DNA from: Rhabditophanes sp. KR3021
Lineage: Eukaryota > Nematoda > Chromadorea > Rhabditida > Alloionematidae
Reading direction: 5' to 3'
Length of the DNA: 64,000 nt
NCBI GenBank assembly: GCA_963281155.1
Contig: CAUJLY010000006.1
Location: 8,990,001-9,054,000, forward strand
Under the pieces are notes generated by a model. It saw only the letters and a list, made by a program, of their open reading frames with translations, did not search any database and had not been told where the DNA came from. The position numbers were made by a program, and so were the translations under genes. Positions 1 to 11,100 of this stretch are shown here, piece by piece; within the stretch, counting starts at the first letter, position 1, and every line of letters starts with the position of its first letter.

Positions 1-162
1 CTGATTGTAAGAGCTTTCTTGTTCGCTAATAGTCAATTCATTGCTATTGCTTCGATCTATCGTTAGCACAGAAAACTTTTTACCCGTAATATCCTTGCCA
101 ATAATGTAAAAGTTGGATAATGTCTCAAACACAGACAAATGATAAACCTGATCCAATGTCAT
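1..162 (-). CDS. FIG4/SAC-type phosphoinositide phosphatase, N-terminal fragment
   Basis: The first 54 codons of a minus-strand gene run off the left edge, starting at ATG 160-162. An in-frame stop lies upstream, so this is the first plausible Met. The segment VFETLSNFYIIG, then VLTIDR about 15 residues later, then a Leu-x-Ile and a Tyr-Gln pair match the opening of FIG4 (SAC3), whose human form has YETRARYFLVG and VLKIDR at the same spacing. FIG4 dephosphorylates PI(3,5)P2 and acts with the PIKfyve/VAC14 complex on endolysosomes. The catalytic SAC motif would lie outside the window, so activity cannot be judged. Another SAC-family phosphatase is possible. Confidence 0.62.
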   Translation of the reverse strand, partial: MTLDQVYHLSVFETLSNFYIIGKDITGKKFSVLTIDRSNSNELTISEQESSYNQ

Positions 163-536
163 ACCAATTTTAAGATAAATATTGTGTAAATGAATGCAGT
201 GTCATCAAATTACACACCACGATCACAATTGGAACAAAATTACTTTTAAAGATTGGTAACAAATTCAAAATTATTTGGATGTACAAGCATGACATCATCC
301 TTGCCATTCTTAAATGTTATATCTACGATCGTATATGTCCCAAAGGTTGAAAAATAAAATAAATATATAAAGCACACGGATATTTATTTGCGAAAATATA
401 TTGACAATAAGTGGAAAAGGTTGTGAAAAATAATGAATTATGAGTTAACAGATTTGTTTTTGCGCATATTATAATGACTGAATGATCCCATTGGGACGGT
501 TAAATTTTAAACTGATTGCATATCATTAAGTGACGA
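163..536. other. Intergenic, 374 bp
   Basis: This lies between the 3' end of the neuropeptide gene and the start of the FIG4-like gene, both on the minus strand. A short minus-strand open frame at about 229-360 encodes a coding-looking stretch (TIVDITFKNGKDDVMLVH and a stop after FVTNL), but I find no start codon or splice acceptor for it. The rest is AT-rich with no recognised element. Confidence 0.4.
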
Positions 537-1483
537 TTATTGTTTTTGAAGAATAAAAGCAGCTTGAGGGTTAGACTTCAAAGAACGGATAGTTGGTGGT
601 GGACGGATGTGAGAGTTAGTTCCAGATCTTTTTCCAAGTCCAATGCTGAGTCTGTAGTCACGGCCTTTGTAAGACTTTGTTTTCTTTGGGACATAAATGG
701 TGTAAATGTATTTTGAGAACAAGCTATCGTCCTTAACCATTTCTACTCCTTCCTTTGCAGATTCGGTTGTTGGTGCAGTTTCGGTAGTGGTTCGTGTATT
801 TGGAGTTACCAATGTTTCGTCAGCTGGCATTTCCATCGTATTACCTGATCTTTTTCCAAGAGTTAAACCAAACCTGTAATATTTTGCCTGATTTCTGTTA
901 TACTTCTTGTTTTTTGGTACATAAACAGTATGGATATATTTTGAAAAGATACTATCATCTGGAACCATCTCAACTTCCTGCTTCTTTTCAACAGCACCCT
1001 TTTCGTCACTTGCTACAGCATTCCCTGATCGTTTTCCAAGACTTAAACCAAATCTGTAATATTTTGCCTGATTTCTGTTAAGTTTCTTGTTCTTTGGAAC
1101 ATAAACTGTATGGATGTATTTTGAGAAAAGACTATCATCAGCTATCATCTCAACTTCATCTTCTGTTGGTGTTTCCTCAGCATTTCTTTTCTTCAAATAA
1201 AGAATCTTTTCAAGTGCACCCTTATTTTGCTTTGCCATCTTTCCTTTTCCGGATCTTTTGCCAATTCCAATGATATCAATGACGTCTCTCTTATCCCCGT
1301 TCCCACCAGATGAAACCAATTGATAGTATCTCGCATCAATCTTACGATCATTCATTTCAACATTTCCTTCCTCATCATGACAATCTATCTCAATTAATTT
1401 GAATATAAACTCTATCTTAACTAACCTTTCGCCGAGACAAGCACCAACACAGCAACTACAACAGCAGCTCTCATCCACATCAT
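537..1483 (-). CDS. Neuropeptide precursor with three repeated modules and amidation/cleavage sites
   Basis: Two exons: 1483-1426 and 1384-537, joined across a 41-bp GT..AG intron (1385-1425). Splicing gives 301 aa and replaces a misleading cysteine-rich unspliced frame with a clear signal peptide: MM, an Arg, then Val/Ala/Leu-rich, ending VSAK. The mature part holds three copies of a ~50-residue module: VEM-xx-DDS-x-FSKYI-x-T-x-YVPK, a basic run, then YYRFGLSLGKRSG, YYRFGLTLGKRSG or DYRLSIGLGKRSG. A separate DVIDIIGIGKR sits near the N-terminus. Gly-Lys-Arg is the usual dibasic cleavage plus C-terminal amidation signal. Predicted peptides end in SL-, TL-, GL- or GI-amide. The two upstream modules are close at DNA level with a period of about 180 bp; the third is diverged. 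I do not recognise the family. The FGL core recalls A-type allatostatins, but the C-terminus is extended, so that link is weak. Confidence 0.8.
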
Positions 1484-2480
1484 GATGTAAAGGTAAATGT
1501 TATTCTTAGAAGCTTATATCTGTTTAGCTAAAGTTATAGTGTAACTTTTTTGAAAGAAACTTATGATAAAAATAGATAATGATAGTATGGTGGTCACAAA
1601 CAAAAATTTCATTCTTTTATACTATTTCAAAGGGGGATTTTTATATAAAACGAGGCACAAAAAATTATATCTCTCCACCTCGTTGTAAATGATTTGAAGG
1701 CATTTGGGTTTGGTTAATTAAACTCCCCTAAAAATTACTATACGAAAGGTAGTGAAGTATAAAAAATTTCTACATAGACTCATTTTTCTTTTGGTTATTC
1801 TTTTAATAAATATAAAGGTTATAAAAAGTATAAAATGAAAAGAAGAAGCAAAAAATAATTGGATAAAAAATGACAATACGGTAAGTTAAGTATTTCAAGA
1901 TTGGTGCTTTTTTGGTATTTGTTTTCCCACTTACTAAAATTGTAATTTATGATTCATGTATGTTTGGTTGCGTAGGATGATATTTTATGCCATTTATTTG
2001 ATATTAAACAGTGCGAAACTCGGTTTCCTTTGACACATCCAGCAATTAATAGTTCTGTCTAATTACTCAGGAATGAAAATTGTATAGTTTTAAAAATACA
2101 TTCTTATTTTTTGGTTTTTCATTTTTCGTATAGACTTCATTAGAAAATGACATTAAAAACGTTCATGGCATCTATCTTATGTATTTTTCATCAAAAAATA
2201 CCCTTTTAAAATGTGACAATCAAATTAAAAATAAGTCTAGCTACTAATTAGACTCACAAATGTGCAAAAAATGAAAAGTATTTATGACAATATTGGTGTA
2301 TAACATCAACTGATTTATTACTACCAACACTCCATTCAAATTACTCAGACCGCAACTTTATTTACAAAAGTGAACAACATGATGAGACACACAACATGCA
2401 ACGTTGTCACTAATAAACACACTAATAACGATACCCTTCCTTGATTTTATGCAGATTAAGAAGTTAAATCGAACTTGTGG
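1484..2480. other. Intergenic between divergent genes, ~1 kb
   Basis: This is the shared upstream region of the neuropeptide gene (minus) and the EDEM1 gene (plus). It is AT-rich, with no ORF of interest. A polypyrimidine-poor acceptor (tgattttatgcag, near 2455) lies about 25 bp before the EDEM1 start and could receive a spliced leader. Confidence 0.4.
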
Positions 2481-4360
2481 ATGTATTATTCAAGAAGGCT
2501 TGTTATTGCTTGTTGGTTAATTTACTTTATTGTCCACTTATGTTTGACTTACAATGATTCTTTTGACATCGATATACCGGCAAGCCAAGATAATTTGTAC
2601 AAATATGATATGTTAAGTGATGATGAGATTGTAGAAGCTGCATCTGAGGCCAAATTAATGTTTAAATTTGGTTATGATAATTATATGAAACATGCATATC
2701 CATTAGATGAATTGAATCCTGTTTATTGTAGTGGAAGAGGACCTGATTATGAAGATCCGTAAGTTATACTTTTCCAACAAAAACAAACTAATTTAACCTT
2801 ATTATAGGAACAATTTAAATATAAATGATGTTCTGGGAAATTATTCTTTGACACTTGTAAGCCCTAATTACTCTTTTAAAATAGTAAACTAATTATGATG
2901 TTCTTTTTGTGTTATTTAGATTGACTCACTCACGACATTAGTTGTCATGAATGAAAAGGCATTGTTTTTTGATGCTGTGAAGAAGATTATTGAAGTGGTA
3001 GACTTTAATCAGTCTGTGAATGTGCAGGTTTTTGAAGTTACAATACGTGTTATAGGATCTTTGCTGTCAACCCATTTGCTGGTAACGGGTGAGAATAAAT
3101 GGGTCGGTGATTGGACATTAGAAGGGTACAATGGAGAATTGCTATCAAAGGCCCAATTTTTAGCTAATCGGCTTATGCCGGCCTTCGAAAATACTAAAAC
3201 AGGGATATCGTATCCCCGAGTGAATTTGGCAAAAGGTGTCCTCGTGGGAACAATAAACGAGACTTGTACAGCTGGAGCCACTTCATTGATAGTTGAATTT
3301 GGATTGTTGTCCAGAATTACGGGCATTGACAAATACGAAAAATTTGCCAAACGGAATATAGAAAAAGTGTGGACTAGTCGAAGTGTCAAAACCAATTTGC
3401 TAGGAAACACTATCAATATTCAAGATGGCAGATGGACGGGTTTTTTATCTGGTATAGGTGCAGGGATAGATTCATTCTACGAATATCTACTAAAAGCATA
3501 TATTATATTCAACGAAGAACAATATATGAGCATCTATGAAAAAGCAACAAAGGCACTAAAAAGCCATAATCGTCGTGGAAGAAAAGAATGTTTTGAGGGG
3601 GACGATAATGTACCTATGTACGTGAACGTAGATATGAGAACTGGCGAAACAATTAACAATTGGGTTGATGCGTTACAAGCCAGTTATGCGGGAGTCTTAG
3701 TTTTGGCCGGCGATGTAGAGGAAGCTATTTGCCAGCATGCTTTATACTACTCAATTTGGAAAAAGTACGGAATGATACCGGAGAGATTTAATTACAAATC
3801 AAAGTAAGTGAATTGGAGTTGATTAAATTGGGATCATTAATTGATTTTAGAGCTCCGGATGTTTCTTTTTATTTATTAAGACCTGAGTTCGTGGAATCGA
3901 CGTATCTTTTATATCAAGCAACAAAATCTCCCTTTTATTTGTCAGTTGGTAGGGAAATTATGGATTCAATTAATTTAAATTGTCGCGTAGCATGTGGATT
4001 CGCTAGTGTTCATGATGTACTTGAAAAAACCGTTGAAGATCGAATGGAATCTTTTTTCTTATCCGAGACAGTCAAGTATTTATATCTGGTTTGTGATATC
4101 GTTAACAACGTTTAATGTTTACAATTTAATTTTAGCTTTTTGACATATCAAATCCTGTAAACTTAAATGCAGGGAAATTAATATTTTCAACAGAAGGCCA
4201 TATGTTTCCATTACTCACGAAGTTCCAAACACCTAGCGTGACTCAAAAAATGAAAGGAATCGAAAACAGATATTGTAATGAAACCAAAGCTATGGAATTT
4301 GATGGGTTTCCACTTCCAGTCAATAAACTGATGGACTACTTCAAATTTGTTGATTTATAA
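2481..4360 (+). CDS. edem-1: EDEM1-like GH47 ER degradation-enhancing mannosidase-like protein
   Basis: Five exons (2481-2758, 2808-2856, 2920-3803, 3851-4088, 4136-4360) with 47-63 bp introns give 557 aa. The ATG at 2481 is the start; the codon before it is TTG-TGG. An N-terminal hydrophobic segment (about residues 5-25) is a signal peptide or anchor. The domain opens with [12 protein letters not shown] and [14 protein letters not shown] and runs to TEGHM, matching EDEM1 rather than EDEM2 or EDEM3. EDEM1 selects misfolded glycoproteins in the ER for retrotranslocation and degradation. Likely GH47 acidic residues are present: E148 (VFEVTIR), D293/E297 (GIDSFYEYL), E416 (LRPEFVES) and T502 in STEGH. 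The usual LxDALDTL opening reads IDSLTTL, replacing its second Asp with Thr. There is no KDEL-like tail. AATAAA lies at 4379-4384. Confidence 0.9.
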
Positions 4361-4378
4361 ATAATTATTGTGCTCAAA

Positions 4379-4384
4379 AATAAA
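4379..4384 (+). terminator. Poly(A) signal AATAAA of the EDEM1 gene
   Basis: Canonical AATAAA 19 bp after the EDEM1 stop codon. Confidence 0.6.
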
Positions 4385-7298
4385 GTTACAACTATTAATT
4401 GTTATTATTTATATTGAGCTCTGTGTCAAAACTTATATACGTAGCATATTTATTTTTACTTCATCCCAGTAAAGTACAGAGTGTCTTTAAAATTACCAAT
4501 ATTTTAAATCTATCTAAGTGGTAACTGCAATCTTATTTGAGGCAAAAGAAGTACATTAAAAGTAATCCAATTAAGTAGTTGAGATAAATGCATATTTTAT
4601 AGTATTAATTTACTTTAATAATTATACAATGAAAACAAGTGTATGGACATATTTTAAATTGTATGTAAATTTGAAAAACAGCAAATCACAAAAGTAAAAA
4701 GAAATGTAAAAGGATTTATAATAAGTTAGTTCATGAGATAATAGTTTCAAAAGACAATTGTGACAATTGTACTTGTAATTGGCTTTTTGTTCGATGAATC
4801 AATTCAAATACATTTTATAATTTCTTTAAGCTGATAGATATTTTATAGTCGCGTGCTTTCAATACTAAAAAAGTTTATGAGTGATTTGAGAAGTTGACAT
4901 CAAAAGATGATAATAGAGAAACTCTTTATAAATGTTATCATTAATAGAATAATGTTGGTTAATAGGTCTGTTGTTTGTTGTGCCGAAGTAAGCCATAAAT
5001 GTACAAACTCAATTTTGATATGTATATTAACAATTCACCGGAAGCTAATCTTGCTTGTGAATAAAATTACTCGTCAAATTAATTGGCATACAAGAGAGAG
5101 AGAGTCAAAGTTGCTGGTTTTAAGTAAATGTTTTGGAGCAACTTCAAAAATCGTCATCACCACATTATTCACCCTTTAAAGGAGACTCTCTGGTAATACT
5201 TTTTTAGCAACTACCAATTTTTGCTACCATTGATATGTATTATTTTTGGTTCGACATCACTAAAATACTTAATAACATCACTCTCTCTTCACAGTTTGCA
5301 TTTTTGGCTATTGTATGCAAAGAAAAGTTAAGCTATCTTAAATAAATTTGTTATCAATTTACAACTAAAGAAATTGTTGCTTTTAAAAAGAAATAATTCA
5401 AAATAATTAAGTATTTATAAAGTTCTTTTTTAATGCAAAATATGATACCCATTATCACATTGTAAAGTTCTTGTGGCTATTCTTGTCTCATTAAGCTTTT
5501 GCCACTTTCACCCCACAAAGCTAATTTATAATACCCGTGCCACAAAATTTAATCATTATTGCAGTATATTTATATGTTCAACGAGGTGTCGCATTACATT
5601 TCACTTACCAACATCTATTGTTCTTACTAACTGATGATCTGCGATAACTTTAATTTTTGAGGTACATTTGAAGAAGTGCCAATCCAGGCAATTGTCTTAA
5701 TGACTAATCATTTAAATCTCATTTTATTGCACAATTTTGTTTTATTTATTGCCTCAATCTTACTTCAGCAAAAAAAGAAGATTTAATATGATAATTTTCA
5801 AACATCTATTATCTTTTTAGATGTTGATCAGATGGGTTTTACCATATTGTTTTACTATTTTGACATTCTTGCAATTTAGAAAGGAAATTAAAGATTCAAG
5901 TGGTTACTAACTTTGTAACAAATCATATTTTTCTTTGATTTGAATAATTGAAAACATTCCTCTGTCATTCATTTACATATTTTTTTGAGTCGTTAATTTC
6001 TGACCTACTCACTTTATTATGTAAATGAGTAAATGATTGTCTTCGTTATTATTTTGTTACAAATAAACTATTATGAGTAACTATACTTGTACAGAAGTTA
6101 CTTTATTCGGTCACTTATAACGGTATTATTTTTTATGTCATTGTGACAAGTAAATTGTTCCCCACTTTTTTGTTTTAAATCACTTATATAATTGAAACAA
6201 TTAATTAGTCACATATTTTTACTTACTACGATGGTTTTTGCCTCATTAACATATTTCATTTTTTCAATTATTTATTACATCTTCAGTGCAACATCTATTT
6301 TATTTGATTTTTAGCTAGTTTGTATATACAATTTTACTCAGCAATCATGTGGTGAAAAGTATTAAAACGGTGTGAAAAGTTGCTTATTCATTGTTAAGAG
6401 ATTATCATGAAAATCAAAGATATTATATCTAAAGTTATTTTATCCTCTACTTAAATTTCACTCAAAAGCAGCTTTCGGCATTGTTTAAGTTTTGAGATAA
6501 ATTGGTCAAATTACCATTGTTACTTTTTAGTCAAAATCTCAATTTACTTTATTCAAATTGAAAACATTCAGTTATATCATACACTTCATTTACTACATCT
6601 TTTTTTCCTTTGATTTCTGACTCATTTACAATTTTGACCAATTTATTTTTCCTCACTAATCAAATTAGAGCGCAGTCAACATGTGTCATAATTTTGCCAT
6701 TACTTTCCTCGAAAATAGATTGCTTTGAATAATCAAAGCTTCACTACTATAAAGCCCTTCCATACAATAATATCCATTTACAAAAATGAGCAATCTACTG
6801 ATTTGACTCACGTAGTCACTACTTCTTTTAGTTTCTAGCAAGCCAATGACTTTATCTGTCACTTTAACTATTTGTTGTACAATGGTAGGTCGTTAACAAG
6901 TAGTAATATTGATAAAGTAAATTTAGTTTCCTTTTTTTAGGTTTTGAATATTTTATAACCTTATAACTACTACTATAACTGCCTTTGATAGGCACTAAAA
7001 AATATTTAAAACTCAAAAGTCAATTTTTAAAGAATTTCAGTCTAAATTTCCTTGTCTGAAGGATCTTCTTTTGATATTAAATCAAAGAGCGCTCATTTGT
7101 TGCCACAAATATCTTAACAAATTCTCGCTCTCTTTTTGTAATCACATAAATAGACATTATCAGCACTCTTTACTTAACTTCAAAACTATCACTGGCCTAA
7201 AATTTGGATAGCTTAATTTCTTATTCAATTAGGTTCTCTCCCAATATTGTTAAAAAATAATCGAAACAATCTGCAAATTGTTACAATCCTTACATCTC

Positions 7299-7358
7299 CA
7301 AATGCCTCTACAAATCGTTTGTCACCACCAAATGTCTCTAAAATCATTTGTCATCACT
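7299..7358. repeat. Imperfect 30-bp tandem duplication
   Basis: Two adjacent copies share the frame AAATG-y-CTCTA-n-AAATC-r-TTTGTCA-y-CAC with a period of 30 bp. It lies in non-coding DNA about 0.8 kb upstream of lad-2. Confidence 0.6.
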
Positions 7359-8113
7359 AAAGCGTTTTTGTCCTCTCGCATATTATTACTTGATACTACT
7401 TTATGGCCAATTATTTTAGTTAACTATTTTTCTAAATGCTTCTACTTTTTCAAGGATATATGTGGACAGTCGTGATAATATTTCAAAAATACACACACAA
7501 TAGTGTCATAAATTTCTTTTTGTACTCTTCATCACTCCATCCAAATTTATATGTATCACCATATAACATATAATATATTGGTACTCTTCATTACAATAGC
7601 CGGAAGCGCCAAACCGAGATTGTACGACTAATATTATCATGCAAAGCTTATCACCAAGTGGTATTTCATTTAGTTTAATATACTTAGGTTCTTAAATATA
7701 TTTACATTTACTTATTTATTTATGTCAATTTACTATTTCAATCTCGGCAAAGTTTCTTTAATTTGTTTGACTATCTATTTTGAGCCTACTTTTTTGCATA
7801 AAAAATCTTTCCTACTACAAAACATTAAGTAAATGGTCCTTTAAAGTCATTCGTTATTAATCATAAATTGGCAGGTAAACCACACATCTCTAAGTATATT
7901 CAACTAAAATTTAAAGTCATCATATCCTCCATGCTCTATTTTAAAATACCTTTCAATAGTACCTAGACTTAATTTATATCGTAAACTTAATGTAACATGT
8001 TATTCTCTTTCCATTTAAAACCATTCTTTATTACCGTCAAACAAAAAATTCCTGATACAATGATATGTATTACAGATTTTTAACAACAAAACCACACATA
8101 CTATTCAAATACA

Positions 8114-11100
8114 ATGACGGGCATACTGCTCGCCATTTTGTTCAGCAGCTTCTTTCTTAGTATTGGAGGTTGGATGCATCCGATCACAAACCTATACAGT
8201 AAGCTTTTGCTAACTTAATGATAATTACATTTTTTAGACCCACCGCACATTAATTTGGAACCCCCCCAAGTTGTTTGGTTTCAGGAAAAAAGCCATCCTT
8301 CTCAAGATAATAAATTTGTGTTGGAAGCTCATGCCACTGGAATTATTGAGTAGTAAGTTTGCACTAGACTTGATCTAATAATTAACTAATATTTAGTTAC
8401 GAATGGGTTAAGATTAATGACAAAGGTCAACACGATTATCTAAAAATTGATGGAAAACGCTATGCCTGGCAAAAACGAAAATAAAACGGGCACTATAGTC
8501 TTTCTTAATCCACAAAAGTCTGATGAAGGAATCTACCAGGGCCTTATTTCGAATTTATATGGTACTGCTGTCACAAATAAAATTCACATTAAAATGGGAG
8601 GTACGTTTAGACAAAATAGTGAGTATATTATGTATTTAGTCCTTGAATCTTTCAAATCACCCAAACATCAAAAACTCTCAGTCATGGAAGGAGAAGCCGT
8701 CACCCTCAATTGCAACAAACCTTATGGAAATCCAGCGCCAACAGTCTTCTGGCTATACAGAGACACTCGCTCAAAAGTCAGTCATCGAAACCATTAAAAA
8801 ACGGCACATCACAACAGACCCAGACGGTAAACTCCATATAAGTTTTGTTTCCTCCCACGATACTCGTACCAATCTAATTTACGAATGTGCCGTCACCTCT
8901 CCAATCATGCCTGGAGAACACCGTTCTGGCGACACCTACTCACTCGCCTTAAAAACTTACAAATTCCCCAATACCATGTTCAGACCAATTTCCATAATGT
9001 ACCTCAGTCCGAAGGACAATGTTTACAAATCAGGAGATCGCCTCAAATTAATGTGTATTTTCGGAGGGAGGTAAGTAATGAATAATTTGACAACCTTGCT
9101 CAACGAAAGTGGAGTCCCATTTTGTTGGTCGTATAATTAACAAGTTAAAAGACCAGTTGTCTCGTTAATAAATAATCGAGCAGACTAGGCACTTTATTTG
9201 AATTATTATAAGATTAAAGAGGAATATTAATGAGGCATACTAATTAATGAGGCACAATCATTTTTGTAGTTAATGTGATTGACCAAAAAATGAGTTAGGG
9301 AGGTATAATCTATTGGTTCTTTTTAGGCCTGTTCCTACTATTCAATGGAGAAAAATTGGAGGGCAATTGCCCGTTAATAAGATGCTTAATATGGATGGGC
9401 CAGAAACTGATTATGGCAAGAGTTTGATTATTGAAAATTTGCGAGCAAATGATAGTGGAGTTTATGAGTGTCGAGCTGATCATATCACACATTTAATGAA
9501 TGTTACTGTTTATGCTGCCCCACATTGGGAATCTGAACCACCGAAAGATGTTTCAGACCGTGAAGGTGCTCCCATCGATATTTATTGCCCTGCTGTAGGA
9601 GATCCAACTCCACTTATTGAATGGTCAATGAATGGCATATTGCTTAAAGATTTAAAACCAGATCACAAGTGGCTTTTCTTGGACGGAGGAAGAACCTTCC
9701 GTTTTATGTATATTGACCATGACTATGACACTGCCGTCTATCAATGTAATGCTTCCAATCCACATGGCTTTATCTTTGCAAATATGTACGTTAATGTGGA
9801 AGCACATCCACCACGGTTTAGTATGCCAGACAAAAGAGTGTGGAAGGTTATTCAGAGAAGTAATGTTGACTTTTCCTGTGATGTCAGAGCAGCGCCCAAA
9901 GAAAATGTTGTTTGGGTGGATTCACAAAATCAGATAATTCAAGAAACACCAGGCAAGATTATGCTTTTTCCGAATTACACTCTCCGAATCCTGGATGTTA
10001 ATACAGCTGATGAAGGGATGTATTATTGCAATGTTAGCAACGGTTATGGAATCAACCGTGCCTCAAATAAACTGGAAGTCTTTCATCCTACTTATTTTGT
10101 TCAAGTTCCTTCCCCGAGAAGGTTAATTGTGGAGGCAAATGAGACGGTCGAACTGTCTTGCCGCGCTGTTGCTGATCCACGACTTTCTATTGATTACATC
10201 TGGACGCGTGATGGCAAGACAATTAATATTACTGCCGATGCCGATAAGTAAGTAGTCAATTATAATACACTCGTTTTATTTACTTTAGAACTGGAACTAC
10301 AACTTTGAAATTGAATAATGTTAAAGGTAGGGACTCAGGAAATATTGACTGTGCAGCTGTCAGTGATGTTGAAGTCAAGGTTGCCGGAATTGAATTGCTA
10401 GTCAGAGATACTCCGAATGAACCTATTGTGCAAGACATCACTTGCAATGACGTTATGGCTAGAATCAAATGGATGAGGCCACAAGCTAATGGCGATCCGA
10501 TTCGCAAGTTCCTTGTTCAATTCAATACATCCTTTATACCAGACAAGTTTGTAACTGCATACGAGGAACTTAATGTTGAGCATGATCATTACCAAGTTGA
10601 TATCAGTCTCTCTCCCTGGGTAAATTACAACTTCCGCGTTGTTGCCGTCAATTCCTACGGAATGTCTGAACCAGGCCATAGAAACGATTTTGTTTGCTCA
10701 CCCCAGAAAAACTAGACCCTACCATAATCCAGGAAATGTTCTAGTTGAAGGAAATGAACCAAATAATTTGGTTATTTATTGGGATCCACTTGAAAAGTAT
10801 GACTGGAATGCTCCCAACATGAGATACTTGATAAGATACAAACTCACAAGTTCAAAAGAGGACTTCCGTGAGTTTATAGTTGAAGATCCTATGGCCAACC
10901 ACACTATTATTAGAGATACACCAACTTACGAGCAATATGATGTTCAGGTTATTTCAGTAAATGATATTGGAGAGTGTATCGTGGCTTCGCCCACTCATAA
11001 AGGATTTTCTGGTGAAAATAAACCAAAGAGCGTCGTGGAAGGGGTTCAAGTTGAACAAATTCACAACTTCTCGACAGTCACTGTCAAATGGAATCCATAC

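Larger units (their letters stand above)
4361..8113. other. Large AT-rich intergenic region, ~3.75 kb
   Basis: I see no credible gene; the open frames here lack family motifs and splice context. It begins with the EDEM1 3' UTR and poly(A) signal. It contains a GA run at 5095-5104 and an imperfect 30-bp direct duplication at 7299-7358. The last few hundred bases are the probable upstream region of lad-2. Confidence 0.5.

Noticed and set aside
229..360. Minus-strand coding-looking stretch ending FVTNL-stop between the FIG4-like and neuropeptide genes
   Set aside because: No initiator Met in a sensible place and no acceptor AG upstream; could not be joined to any exon.
1700..1730. Resemblance of the minus strand to the nematode SL1 leader (gtttaattaaccaa)
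   Set aside because: It does not begin GGTTTAATTACCC and lacks the GAG|GT donor and Sm site of an SL RNA gene.
4907..5179. 90-codon open frame in the EDEM1-lad-2 intergenic region
   Set aside because: AT-rich composition, no domain, no splice or trans-splice context; a chance ORF.
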